This document shows positions 11,964-25,090 of a stretch of 64,000 bases of DNA, in pieces; within the stretch, counting starts at the first letter, position 1; each line of letters starts with the position of its first letter. Position numbers and translations under genes: made by a program. Source of the DNA: Rallus limicola (Eukaryota > Chordata > Aves > Gruiformes > Rallidae); the NCBI GenBank assembly GCA_022605955.1, contig JAKCOZ010000005.1, positions 29,899,950 to 29,963,949 of the forward strand, in the 5' to 3' direction. Under the pieces are notes generated by a model. It made no database searches, was not told where the DNA came from, and saw nothing but the letters and a program-made list of their open reading frames with translations.

Positions 11964-14900
11964 ATGGTATTAACACTAAGAAATAGTTAGAATTGGACAG
12001 ATTCCATTCTCAGTGGAGTCAATGGAATGACTGACTGATTCCTGTGGGTATTGGTTCATCCCTACACTGTTTTCACTCCCTTATGACTTCTCAAGCCCTG
12101 TATTTTTTTGCTGTTAATAGTAAACAGTAGTCAAATAAGGATAGAGACCAAGTTTGGAACAAGTAAATGTGAATATAATATGCTAGAACTAAACAAATAC
12201 TAACAGCAATGTTTCCCAAGATTAAAAGTTAACTTGTGAGAAGTGCAAGAAAGACACATTGTGGGTAAAGCATCTTTAAGGGAAGGTATTACAATGAAGA
12301 TTTCTGGGCAATAGAAAAGAAATCCTAGGTGCTGCAGACGATGGTTACATTTCCCACTGTCTGGCACGTCAGTCAAACTGAGCTTAATCTGTACATGATT
12401 GTTTAGCTTGGATCTATAGAGTTGGGCTTTAAGCTATGAAGTTGGGTCTTGGTTGTTTTGCTTGAACTTGGATCTATTATTTATGAAAAAGCACATAATT
12501 TTCTCCTTTCTGCTTGAAATCCTCCTTTCTGGAGAATCCTCCTGGCTCTAAATGCTAAGACTGAGTCAAAATTGTATAGGAAAATGTCTGTCATCTCTCT
12601 GCCCAACTGACTGAGCTGTTTCAGTTTCCTTCCAGGTATTCAATTCTAACTGTGAATTGGGAGAAAACACAAAACTCCTTTTTTGGGTGTTGTCTGCTCC
12701 CTTATTAATGTTCCATTGAAATTGTGGTCTAGTCAAGAATTCAGAGAGAAAATGCTCCAGTCTCCCAAAACTTTTTATAGCTAAAGAAAGAAAAGGACAG
12801 TTCCATATCTAAACTTCATGCTTGGTCTGAGTCACCTGCTTGAAGAACCTACAGGAATAATCCTCCAAGTTAGATTTTATAAATAATCTTTTAATTTCAT
12901 TACGTGGTTACATTTGGGCTTATCTGCTTTTGTAGGTTAAAAGAAAAAGTAGATAGTTGAAAAAAGAGGTATTGTATTCTGAATGGAGAATCTGAATGAC
13001 AATCTATGCCACTATTGGAATCTCTACCGACAACTTTGCAAAGCATTGGTTTTCTGTGGAACTGTATCCATATCATAAAAAGCTTTTAGTTTTAAGTCCT
13101 GGTTTAAGGTTTTTGGTTCAGAACCAGAGATTTGTCTTCTGCTGAATTCTCTCTTCATAGCTTCCATTCCATTTTGTGTTTATCAACCACAGATATATTC
13201 TTGAAGATCTGAAACGAAATATTTCACATCATGCTTTGAGGACTTTTCTCTCTAGCAATCTATTTCTTAACATAATGCAAGTACACACAAATGGGTCAAA
13301 GCCAGTCTGGTGTCCAGAACGAAACAAAACCCAAAATGACATTCTGTAATACCAGCTATGGTCTCACAGGTGTGAAAGTAATGTCTTCAAATTGCCCTAT
13401 GAATACTTGAAAAATGAATGGGGACAGTGAACCTGAAAGGGCTCACAAGCGATGTTGAATCCTTCTTGACCTTAGGCTGCAGTCTTGTCTTTCCCCTCTC
13501 TATAGACAATAAAAAATCATTAACCCCTAGACCTTTGAAACCTCACAGGTTTCAGAAGAATAATATTCAGTTGTACTCTTCTGGGAAGAAAAGTTATAGT
13601 CACAAACTATGCAAAAATTATATGCAGGTGGGCTGCCATAATTCAAGAATTTGACTTCATTTAGCACAGGAAGCTGAGGGTGTGAAAACATTAATGCTGA
13701 CACACTATCCAGATGGCTAGTTTACCATGTGCAAGAAGACAGTACGGCAGTGATTATGCTGGAGCCAAAAATTACACGTGGAGATGGAACAAACTTCAAA
13801 AAGTCAGTCTCTTAAATGTGCCATTATACAAATTAATCTAAACTGATATGTTCATCTATTGCCCTACTAAAATATTACTGATAGAATATTACAGACAAGC
13901 TGTTCTGAAACCCAAGATATTCTTTTATTGCTATTTTTATGATGCCTGAGATGCTCCATCAAAACCTTTTTTGTACATTCGTTCTTCATAGTGTTGTATG
14001 AGAGTCAGTCTATGCTCTTCAAATACATGGATGCATGAACAATGAACATAGCAGATGAAGTTAATATTAGCACATTTTAATAGGCTTTCTAAAGCATCAG
14101 AATTATGTTGCTATGGGAGTAAGAGAAGGAGTTTTACAGGACTTTACAGATTCCTATGATCACCTGTTCAAACCTGATAAGAACTAACTGGAAGTTCCAG
14201 CACCAAACAAAATTATCTTCTCTTTGGAATGATTTTCTTAGTCAAATGAGTAGTTTAGTTCAATTAGCTAATTCAAAAACTTAGATTTTCTTTTTTTTAA
14301 CGTTAATTTTATTTATACTAAGTAGTCATTGAACTAAAGCGTTACATTTTTGTCACAACTATTCTAAGAAAATTTTGAAACTGAAGAAATTCTGCATTTC
14401 TAGAAATCATTCCCTTGGAGTTGTGGGAACATTAATTGTTTCATTTTTGCTTATGCAAACCACTTTTTCAAGCAAGACTTTATTTTCTTTGATAATATAC
14501 TGTGTTCCTGCTGCTAAAGTAGTAAAGAATAAATCCCCGTGACTGACATAGCTGAAAACAGTAGTCAGAGTGATCTACTATCTAGGAAGTCTGAATATTT
14601 GTCTTTAGTATATGATCTTGAAAAATTAGGTTTTTCTCCTTTCCTCTCTGACTGTTTTGTTATTCATTCAAACTAGCTCAGAATCAAAGATTGCCTTTTC
14701 CTGTGCATGTTTTTCTCAACCCAATGGAGAACCAATCCTTATTGAGGTTCCAGAAATAATCAGAGTAGGCAACAAAATATTTTTCCTCCTTAAATCTGTG
14801 TTTGAAAACCAACAAAAAGTGTCTTTTCAATGTAAATTAAACAGCTATGCTATCAGGATGTAGCGTAGCTTTGTCTAATGCAGGTGAAAACATCTGAATT

Positions 14901-16230
14901 TGGAGTTAAAATTTAGTTATGTGTGAAACATGATTTCATCAGGTAGTATCTTATCTAAAAGATGCTGAGAGCAGATTTTGTGGAACAGGTTTCACATTAT
15001 GAGGAGACTGAATGCACAGTACTGAACATGTGCTGGATAGTTTGTTTTCGATATAAGCACCCAAATTTATTAGAGAAGTATATGGTGGTCCTGCAGATTT
15101 AAAGAATTTTATAAAATGTTTGTTCACCAAAAGCAAGATGATTCAATTAAATAATCTCAAACTAGAAATTTATGGAGCAATCATAGTACTGAAAACCTTG
15201 AGGACAGGTCAATGTCTTTAGCTTCCTTCAATACAGGTAGGTATGTACAGTCTTCTTTTTATCTGAATGGTGCAATTTTGGGTTTACAATGAATGGTACT
15301 ACTTGGTATTCTGTTTTCCTTTCAGACCATACTGTTCCATTTCTGTTTTAAAGAAAAAATAGATTTCCCAAAGTTATTCTACTAACATTTCTATTTATTT
15401 ACTTTTGTTTGTTTCATAGCACAGATAAGAGTAATATCACACATTTTTGAGACAAAAAAGAGAGAAAGAGAATTTATATTAAAGTTAACTTCTGGTATTC
15501 TGGTATCGCTTCCTATCATGATGTGTTTAACAGTGTTTTCTTGTTTCCATGTATTTCTTCATTGGTTTCTATACCTGGTTTGTTGCTCATTTAATTGTTA
15601 GAATGTAAGCTGCTTGGTATGGGAATGACCATTATTTCTGTGTTAGCACAGAACTCAGTATAATGTGATTCTAGTACTTGACATTTAAAACAGCATTTAG
15701 TAAAGGAATTGAAATGACAAGAAATTCATGTCTTTTCAATTTCCTTGTTCTTGGAAATGGCTAAAACTCTTTTAGTTTAAATCTTTCAGAATTATCAGCC
15801 TAAATGAGACATTCAGCATGAAAAATTACAGCCTAAAACATTTAGTCTGGCAAAGTTACAATTAATTGAAAGCAACCACATAAGTAAAAATGTCAAGCAA
15901 CTCTGAAAATAGGTCTCATATGCCTCATCAATAATGGGACAATGTAAATGTTTAGGTCAACTGTTTAATAGTAAACAACTTCTTGACACATATTCTAAAG
16001 AAAACGTTAAAATTGGGAAAAATAGAAGCTGCTGTGCCTATCTGAAAACAGTTTCTGAATTCTGGTATAGGCATTGGCACACACTTAATGAATGGGTTTT
16101 TGGAAGTATTCAAGGTGGTTCTATGGTGAAATGAACGCTATTTTCCACACACATGCCAGTAGATATTGGCATACATTCTTTTATCATTGAGTAGAACCAC
16201 TCTTGGAAAAATTGCTCTAATCTGTGAAAG
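11964..16230. other. non-coding DNA
   Basis: No supported gene or repeat. A plus frame at 14657-14863 gives a peptide with a fairly protein-like stretch (GEPILIEVPEIIRVGNK), but it has no convincing splice context and matches no domain I recognise. The frame at 13418-13654 has no such character. Confidence 0.55.
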
Positions 16231-16254
16231 TCAGATCACATAGGCCTGATCTGA
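16231..16254. repeat. perfect 8-bp inverted repeat
   Basis: TCAGATCA at 16231-16238 and TGATCTGA at 16247-16254 are perfect reverse complements around an 8-base loop. It sits at the left edge of a patch with more CpG than its surroundings, upstream (on the plus strand) of the candidate minus-strand exon at 16435. It may be a dimeric binding site or chance. Confidence 0.3.
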
Positions 16255-16434
16255 CCGAGACCCATAAAAGTGTCTGGGTTACCTTAATAGGAGCCAAAGA
16301 AGGCTGTCTGCTGACCATAAACAGGAGAGGGAGCTCCAGAGATGCAAGAGTTATTCATAACGTTTTATTTGGTAATATAGGCACTTTTGGAGATGTTTAA
16401 TTTACATGAAGAAAATGCCACTAGAGGCTTTGCG

Positions 16435-16559
16435 TTAAATATCAGACACGACAGACGTCTTGTCTTGGAGACTTGGCTGATTTTGTTTTGTTTTCATGTG
16501 CTTTGCGAAATCTTCCTGTAAACCTCCCTCTCCATCCAGACCTTGAGCGTTACCAGAGT
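16435..16559 (-). other. candidate terminal coding exon (unrecognised protein)
   Basis: On the minus strand an acceptor-like tagctttttag ends at 16560. It is followed by 2 nt plus 40 codons and a TAA at 16437-16435. The peptide starts SGNAQGLDGEGGLQ and ends KTSVVSDI. It is hydrophilic, with Lys/Gln-rich content, unlike the hydrophobic chance translations nearby, and the DNA keeps several CpG sites. AATAAA lies at 16369-16364 on the same strand, about 66 nt after the stop. The frame extends upstream to 16758, but that part looks random, consistent with an intron boundary at 16560. No family is recognised, and a chance ORF remains likely. Confidence 0.17.
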
Positions 16560-19153
16560 CTAAAAAGCTACATAGTTGTTGCTTGCATTGAAAAGCTGTG
16601 GTTATCATTAGAGGCATAGTATTAATAGATGTGTGTATCACAACAAAGTCCATGATGTTTTTCTGTAATGGAAAAACGAAACAGCTACATTGTTCTAAAT
16701 ACCACATAGGATAAATTGTTTGATACTGACTTTTGTGGCCATGAAGTGTTACTTGCAAATCCTTAAACCTAAATGGCTGTTATGGTTGTTCCTCTCATTT
16801 ATTTTATATTCAGAACTAAAGTATATTTGCCAGTTCATGAAGCTGATGTATAGAACAGGAATTAAATGAGTTGCTCTTTGCACAAGTAGAGAATTTGTAC
16901 AATGGAAAATTTTGAACTTCCCTCTTTCCCTCATTCGATCTGTCAAGGTATCTGCCTTGTTTTTGGTATGGTGAAAGCTCTCATTCTAAGCAAACATAAA
17001 TACTTTGTTTTCTTTATTCTAATTTTTGGACATATTATATTTGACACATTATAATTTGGATTAGTTTTCTGTTTTTCAGGTATATGTAGGAACAAGTTGC
17101 TTTCAGGGACCTCCTACATAATGCAAGAAATTATAATGAATATGTACAAGCAAAAATATTAAAAAAAAAAAAAGTAGTTCTGTACCTTTTCTCAGTGTAA
17201 TATACTTTAAATATTTGAATTTTTAGTGGAAGTCATACTGGACTGTGGTCACCAAACAGTTCCATGTACCATTCTAGTTTCAGAAATCTAATACCAAATT
17301 TGGAGAAAAAGCAGTGTGACAAAGAATTTTAGTAAAATATTTATGGTAGAAGTCTTGAGGAAAGGAGGGCTGTAGGATCAGAAAAGACTAGTATTAAGTA
17401 GCTTTTTGGAAAGATGTTCTAACTGGACTTACTTTTACCTGTCCCTTCCTCAAAGCCTAGGATTTCTTATGAAGTACAGATTAGTTCATTCTTCTGAAAA
17501 GAGATTTGGGTGGATCCTATCTCTCCATATCAGCTTTACACATAAAATTTAGATGTAATGTTACAGAACATTTTAGTTTCATTGCTATTTTTCTCTTTTG
17601 CAAGACATGAAGTTAAGCTCAAAGGCAGCAGATACTGAACTTTAACAGCATTCTTTGCATAAAATCATCAAGCATTATTTACAAATAGGCTATGCTAAAC
17701 CTATGGAGAAAATGGAGATGGTGTGTCTGTATCAAAGAACACTCTATATATGAAGATCTGTCATTATTATTCACTTAACTTTCTAAGTAGTCAATTTTGC
17801 ATGACTATTCAGGAAAGTAAACTGAATTAGCCCTTTTGACCTCAGGAGTCTTACACAGTTAAATATTTATGAAACATCAGAACATGATAGTGGCTATTAT
17901 GGCTCCTCAATTTTAGTAATTAATTTTATTGACAGAACAATAAGGACTGCTTCTTTATCAGTGTGGCAACATCATAATTCACTTTCTATTTGTTTAAAAA
18001 AACCCAAACCAAGCCACTGCATCTTGCTTATGTGAAATGGGCAAACTCTGCTCTGATAAAGCTCTACTAAAAAGCAGAGCGAGACCATGTATTTCACCAT
18101 ATGTGAGACTGTCATGTTGCTGTGGTACAAGTTATGCTTTCTTTCTCAACACATTAAAGATAATCAATATATTTTTTAAAAGCACACAATCATTTTCTAA
18201 ATCAATCGAAAACTTTTTCATGCCATTTAATTTGCTTAATTTAAGTGTCTCTAACCATTCTACTGTTATGTTTTGATTTTACTCAGCACATTGAATGCTG
18301 TGTTTTGTTTTCAACAGATGTGACTTTGAGTGCACTGGAGAACAATTTATGCATTAGACTCAGAATTTTAAATGAACATGCCCTCTAATGATTTCCTCAG
18401 TCTAAGCAGACACTTAAAAAGTGACATTGAAACCAAGAAAAATTACTTAAAGGATCAGTTACATCTAAAATGATTAAATCAATAACAATATTTTCTCTGG
18501 GATTCTTTCTCTTCGATAAGCAAAATCTTTACTTAACTTAAAAGCCACATTAAAATTTAATCACAATCTGTGTGCTTTAGCAATTGATAATTTCTGGACA
18601 TCTGTCTTCTGTTTTGTTAAAGTCTTGTATTCCTTCTGGTTTTGTGTTGTCTTTTCATTGCAAGAGATTAGGTACATTTGAAATTTTGAAAAATTTGAAA
18701 AGAGTTTATAATTTAGGCTAGAAAATGTCATGGCCTATAATCCTTTATTTTTTTACATACATAATTCTTAACCATAGCATAAAAAACGCAAATTATAACC
18801 TCAATTATGTTGCAATGTAATAAAAATATTAGGTCTAAGATCACCACAAACAAACAAGTATTTTTTTACTTATTTATATGTATTTATTCATTTTTATCGC
18901 AATTATTATAGTCAATTTAAAAAAGCTATTCTGTCTTTCTAAGTTTTTTTCTGCTACATCTTAGATATTTTTATGAATAACTTGGACTTAGAGTAGCCAT
19001 AAAAGAGTAAGAATGATGTTAATTGCATTTGTATTCTACATGTTTCTGAATACTGCGTTAAGGCAACATATTTCATAATCTAAGAGCAGATTTTATAGGA
19101 ACAACTACAGCGATTGCTGCTGTCCCTTGCTTCCTTTCCACCTAATTTCTCAG
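16560..19153. other. non-coding DNA
   Basis: AT-rich sequence with a 13-A run near 17161-17173. A good acceptor (ttttgttttcaacag) ends near 18317 and is followed by an open frame of about 22 codons, but no GT donor follows within it. I see no supported gene or repeat. Confidence 0.55.
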
Positions 19154-19245
19154 AGGAGGAGAATAAAGAAAGATTATCTTTCACAGAACTTCCTCTGATT
19201 ACAGCTCCATTCTCTGATCACCTAGCATGTCTGCAGAGACTTGCA
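19154..19245 (+). other. weak candidate internal exon
   Basis: A long pyrimidine tract (tgcttcctttccacc, then taatttctcag) ends at 19153. It is followed by 2 nt plus 30 open codons, peptide beginning EENKERLSFTELPLITAPF, and then GTGATA. The acceptor is strong. The donor is poor (GCA|GTGATA), and a stop follows three codons later. The other two frames are closed. Listed because its end phase fits later candidates; most likely a pseudo-exon. Confidence 0.08.
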
Positions 19246-21096
19246 GTGATAATGTAGTATTTATTATAGGAGGACTATTTAGGAAAATCAATATGTTCAA
19301 TGTAGGCTGTGCATTTAATTCTTGAAGGCTGAAATAGCTGACATAGTGGTCATACTATAGTGTCTTGTGGTAAAACATTTTTTCACTCTATTTCAGTGTG
19401 CTTGAGTTAATCAATAAGGTTAACTGCATTTGTCAGGATTTGGGTCAATAAAATTTGTACTTGTTCAATATCAGAAGTAATGTAAATGCTTGTATTTACT
19501 TTTGTCATCCTTTGCATCAGCTGCTAATTAATTAAACTTCTGCTGAAATTAATAAATAAGTAATAATTAGATACACACATTAAAAAACATAATTCAGAAT
19601 GAAGCAGATTGCTGTTTCTTGAAAATATAAGTATCCATATAGTATGTCAATTAAGACAAAAACTGAAATATTCCAAATATGTCCACAATATGTCCAAATA
19701 TGTCTGCAATATGTCCAAATGTATGCACAATATTACAAATTTCAGACTATTGCATATTTTAGCATATATAGTGTTTAGAATCTGTACATTAAAGATGAAT
19801 ATTCTGAGATTGTTGGAATTGTCTACACTGATTTTTGAAAAGAAAATGAGTTGGTTTTGAAATGTATTTTGTGCATTAAACATCTGGGCACCATATTATG
19901 GAATTTTTTAAGCTACAATTTATAATAACACTTTATACAGACTGGAGAACTGAATGTTCCTTATTCTTCTGATGTGATTTTTAGATACCTTAAAACTGCC
20001 TCAAAAATTAGTTTTCCATTATCATTCCACTCGTTGCCTATTTTAAAATATATTCTCCTGTCCTATTTGTAGGTAACCTGATTTTTTCTCCTTTCCTTTA
20101 TCTGTTGCTTTTGATAATCTTTTTTTTTTTTTTTGGAATAGGTGTTTTTTTGTCAACCATCTCATTCCTTTTATTAATAGACATACATTTTCTACTACTG
20201 AAGAGGACACAAAGTGAAAATCTTTCTTAGAATAAATAATTGTAAATATCGTATATTTCTCAGGCACTAGAAGAAGAGGGAATGTTGTTTCTTGAGGGGT
20301 GATATCTTCCACAGTTTTATTTCAAGCATGCATTCTTTGTAGCATTGAAACCTGTGTAATCATGTCCTAACCACTTCGTTAAGGTTTACTGTTTTATCTT
20401 TTTTTTTTTCCTTAAGGCTAACACTTTCTCTTTAAGCAAGTCTTATGTGTTTTATGGTGTTACTTTCCTCTTAATAACTATGAAGTTCGCTAATATTTAC
20501 AAGATCTTTGCTTTTTTACTCAATAAATCTATATGATATTATCAGTTTACATTTTCAAACATAAACAAAAACATATATGCTAAATGATTCATGAATACAA
20601 ATACTTTCCCTTCTTGTATTTTTTAAAGAGTTAAAGAGACTAAATCATTTCAAATGAATGCACTATCTGTCTGCTTTTCTGAAAGCAAAAGCCAAATGAG
20701 TGGTTAAAAATATTGCAAGTTTGAAAATGCAAATGGTGTTATCCAAATATGCAGCCATATGTCCACAAGACACTCATTTTTTGGAAAATTTGTAAAGCCT
20801 TGAAGAAAAAATATATTTAGAGATTCATGGCCCTGCTTCCCCCACCCTTTAAATGTAATTAGAAAACAACCACATTAAAATGAAATGTCAATAGTACTAG
20901 GAGTGCTAACTTTATTGAATGTTACATATTTTTCTTACAGTAACACTATTGCTATACTGAATTTAAATGCTTTAATAGCTTTAAAATTCTACATAAAATC
21001 TAGATGCTTCTTTATAAAACATTTTATTTTCTAATAGCTATTTTTTTTCTAAACTCCAGAGTAGCTAATAGAAGCTTTGCAGGCTTAGATGCTTAC
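19246..21096. other. non-coding DNA with minisatellite and T run
   Basis: AT-rich sequence holding the 21-bp minisatellite listed separately and a 15-T run at 20120-20134. The facing frames at 19609-19860 and 19647-19883 are created by the minisatellite and are not genes. Confidence 0.55.
19675..19736. repeat. 21-bp minisatellite, three units
   Basis: Three adjacent units start at 19675, 19696 and 19717. The first two, AAATATGTCCACAATATGTC+C and AAATATGTCTGCAATATGTC+C, differ at only two bases. The third is diverged and one base shorter. Each 21-bp unit itself contains two half-repeats of AATATGTCC. Because 21 is a multiple of 3, the plus strand gives a false heptapeptide repeat (KYVHNMS, KYVCNMS, KCMHNIT). 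Confidence 0.85.
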
Positions 21097-21143
21097 CAAA
21101 CTTTAACATAAATTAGTTTGTGTAATTTATGCTGCGAAGTTTG
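21097..21143. repeat. imperfect hairpin, 9+7 bp stems
   Basis: CATAAATTA (21107-21115) pairs perfectly with TAATTTATG (21123-21131) around a 7-base loop. Outside an asymmetric internal bulge (3 versus 5 bases), CAAACTT (21097-21103) pairs with AAGTTTG (21137-21143). At 47 nt and AT-rich it is too short and weak for a typical pre-miRNA. Confidence 0.5.
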
Positions 21144-24100
21144 TCTAACCTTTAAGCAACTTTGCTCTGCTGATCACAGCATCAGTAACAATAGGGGATA
21201 TGAGGCCAAATCCAAGTGGTTAAACCCCTAACAGGAAAATATCAATTAATCTTTTTCAATAGAGTTGAAGTATGGGTAATCCTCTCATTAAATAGTTTGA
21301 ACTTTTCTCCCAGTAAACAAAAGAGGGATAATGAGTGATGTGGTCTGACTTGTTTACATGGAGAATCTTCAAGAGGCTTAGGCTCAGCTTCTCAACACAG
21401 GGTTCTTCATAGTCACTTGTCACTAATTGCCCTTTTTAAAGACATTTGTGTCAGTTCAGGAATTCCAAAAGGGAAAAGTTTTTTGGCTTTAAGAATGATA
21501 ATGAAAAACACAGATATTTTTATCTGCTACACAATAATTTAATTGTTTGGAAAATTCATTTACCAGTTCTTTAGGTAATTACGTTTTATATCTTGGTAAC
21601 CTTAAAAAGTACTGCATTATGTTTCAGTGATATTTCAAGTAAATACGGGTCTTGAAAAAATCCTTCAAGGGTTTCCTTTCCCTTGATTTGAAATATGAAG
21701 AGGGAAAAAAAATATTTTTGATTTAATTCTTTTACATAAGCCTACTGTATTTTCAGATGTACAAATTTGATTTACAATATCTTTTGTATTGACTTGCTCC
21801 TCAAAACCAGGCTCAGAGGTCTGGGTTTTGATTTAGCTTTGCCTAAGTATTCAGATAGAATCACACAAGCATGTTTAGTTCTCTAATGCTGTTTCATTGC
21901 TCCTCGGAAGACACATTCTCCCTAGCAAGTTCAGTTATCTTGAAAGAAGATGGAGTGTTTTAGTATGCATATATAGAAACCAATTCAGAAACTGTAAGAT
22001 TCAGAAATTTCAGTAGGGCTTTGCTGTGATAATTCAGAACATCAGAGCCAGGGACCGATCCATAACAGGAACAGAATAAACATGCAACTTTATAATGATT
22101 CATCTTCAACTGTTCTGATACTCTTAAATAAAAAAGTTATGATATAGGATGCAGGGATATTAAATAAAGTGCTTTTATTTCCTCTAATATTTATTTTCTG
22201 CTTTAAAAGAAAATCCAGCAAAGAAATACACTTTGGCCAGTATTTTTTCATTAGATGGAGAATAAAAATTTTAGTATAGCATACAAAAAATAACACAGAT
22301 AATTATGGCTGTGATAAGGGGAAGTTAATTTCAAGGAAGTTTCTCATTTCTTGCCATTTTCATAGAGAATTTGGAGGCCAGCATATTTTGCATGTTTCAT
22401 TTAACAATACTGTGCTAATGAAAATTAAATCACTTGGGGGAAGCCCATGTCATGCTTTCACAGAAGAATGCATTGGGTGAATTCATCAAAAATCCCATCT
22501 CCTTGTACTGTAAACCAAATCTTGAATTTGCCTTTTTAGATCAAGGAATTGTTTGTTTCGTTTCCATCTGTTATCTCTACTTGATGAGGGTTTTTACTGG
22601 GGCAGTGTTTCTCCAAATACATCTGAGTGTCTCTGACAAGTCATCAAAATCCTGTATATAAAGCAAACTATGTGTAAGTATAAATAGAGAAAAAAAATGG
22701 AGAAAAAAGGGAAAAAAGGAATATATTATTTGAAATTATTAATTACCTTCCAAGGAGATGCAGGAAGGGATATTTAAGAAACATCGTGTAGACCAAGCTG
22801 TCCTAACAGCTCTAGAGATAGCTCTCAACTCTATTTTCAAAGATCTACTGGGGCAGTTAATCTTGCAGTTTAGGTTTGACTAATATGTCTGCACTTCTTC
22901 AGTAATGTATGGTATACTGTATTGATAGGTTAGGATGTATAAATCCTTATATGAATAACAATTTTTAAAATGTCTTCTGTAGTAATGAACTGAAGCTCAG
23001 CAGTGTTTTCTCCGCTGTCCAGAAACACTGAAACACTTGTTTAGAAAATGCAGTTTCCTTGGTAGTGCTCTTAATGATAGAGAAGAATAAGCTTACCAGG
23101 CATTTAAGTAAAAAAAAAAAAAAAAAAGTCACAGCTGTTGTTTACATAGAGACAGGAGCAAAATATGGAGGGCACAATTCTTGCTATAAAAGTAAACGTG
23201 AATATTCACTATGCGACCAGGCAAATCTTATTGTCTGATATTCTGTGTTTTATGTAAAAAGGTCATGATCTTCTGTTTCATGAAATTTGGGTGATCAACT
23301 GTTACCTAAAATAGGCTTCAGCTACTCTTGTCTCTTCCACCTAACCAGAAATTTTGTCCTCAATTGTTTGCAAGACAAAATATACATTTCCCTGTTACTG
23401 CAGCAGTAGTAGCGCTAATTGAAAAGCTTTTTCCCTTCGTCTTCATCTTCCCTACACCTCAGTTACAATGCAGTGTGGTTATTTGGTCTGTGTTTGAATG
23501 CAGTTTAATTCATTTGAATGATTAATAGCGTGTACATTTTCAGAGAAAAGTCGTATTAAAGACAAGGCTGGTTAGACATGAGAACACACAACTGCATTTT
23601 GTGAAGACTTGCTACACAATATATAAATATATGTTTAAGTATAAGTAGGAATATTTGAATTGCTTTTAATAAACATCAGTTAAAGTTAGCTTTGTTATTT
23701 AAGAAAAGTCAGAGAACTCATACAATGCCTTGTCTTTCATCAACTGTCACATTACCCCCTTGATCTGCTGGTGTAACTCAAGATACTTACACCCTGAAAC
23801 TGTACATACTGTCCTCCTAATATAGTTTTCTTCATTTTCTGTTAGCTAGGTCAACTGATGCCTGTACTCAATTTAGAGAAACAAAAAAGTAAAACTAATT
23901 GTATCAGATTCAAGAATTACAGTAACAATAATTGGTCGGATGTTTATTGGAATTGCAGTGTCTGAGGTAATTTTTGCCTAGCTGGATAGATAGGCATGTA
24001 GTCTAGAATTTATCTACATACATCCCCTATAGAAATGAAGAACTTCATACTTACATCACCATGCGGTATCTGATATTGAATAAAAGTCTCAGTCACAGTG

Positions 24101-24226
24101 AATTTGCTACCACTTGATAAGTGGCTATGTGCGTTCCAGCTATGATTACAGTGTGTTCAGAGAAAGAAGTGAGTTGAATTATCTCACAATTGACATGAAT
24201 TAAGATTGCACAGATGTTGTTTTCTT
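21144..24226. other. non-coding DNA
   Basis: No supported gene or transposon. It contains an 18-A run at 23110-23127 and an 8-bp inverted repeat, CAGTGTTT...AAACACTG, at 23001-23030. Short frames at 22090, 22434 and 23328 show no domain. Confidence 0.55.
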
Positions 24227-24262
24227 ACATGTATCAATTGATGTACATGTATCAATTGATGT
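24227..24262. repeat. exact 18-bp tandem duplication
   Basis: ACATGTATCAATTGATGT occurs twice head to tail, at 24227-24244 and 24245-24262, with no mismatch. Each unit contains the palindrome ATCAATTGAT and the ACATGT palindrome. Perfect identity in otherwise diverging DNA suggests a recent duplication. Confidence 0.95.
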
Positions 24263-25090
24263 ACTCATTAAGCTACAAAAACTTAGATTCTGAGAAGTCC
24301 AAGACCCAAAACTCTGGAAAAGGGAAATATTAGCAAATACTTTTGTCATGGTTATATAGATGTTGGCTACTTAGATTTTTTAATCCTTGACTTCTACTAA
24401 TAGAAGCTTAGTGAGGTTTTAAAATTAGGTATTATCTTTGCCTGTTTGGTGTTTGACTTGATAACAGAATATCATCTACCCTCAACCTTAGAACATTGGA
24501 ATAGTTATCTAGCTACAAAGTTAGACACCTCACATTCTTAGAAACAGACTTACCTATGGGTTTTTTTTAAAAACAAAGATAGAGCTTTCAATTTTCAATG
24601 TGATTTCTAAGTCACTTCAGACCTTTTCAATATATACCATCTCAGTTGCAGGACATGTTCTTCATGAAACTGCTTCCCATAATGACTGTTCTAGGGCTTT
24701 ACTGTAAAAACAGTGTTAAAAAAAACAGTACTAGAAGAATTTCACTTGCTTTTTGACTGAAAAGACCTGATGATTGCCCCCCTTTTAACAACTGCAATTT
24801 ATTTTAATCTACATAAAAGCAAATGCTGAAGTTAATTATTCTACTGGAAAAGGCTCTTCTTTACCTCAAGTTTAAAGGAACACACATAGTGAGAGTGAAT
24901 TTGTACATTGAAGCTGTGTTGATGTAAAAGATGCACAGATGCAAAAAGCCAAAGTCCGTCAGCTGCCCAACAGTAACATTTGCCTTTTACATCAGCTCTG
25001 ACACTTAAGAATCTTGCACTGAACCAAACCTACTCCCCAGAATGGCAAAAAACCTTTTATGTTCATTTTGTTGCATTGGTTTTCTGCCAG
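24263..25090. other. non-coding DNA
   Basis: No gene or repeat recognised. The right end supplies the pyrimidine tract of the candidate exon at 25091. Confidence 0.55.

Noticed and set aside
19609..19860. Apparent heptapeptide-repeat protein
   Set aside because: Fully explained by the 21-bp minisatellite, which happens to be a multiple of three and stop-free.
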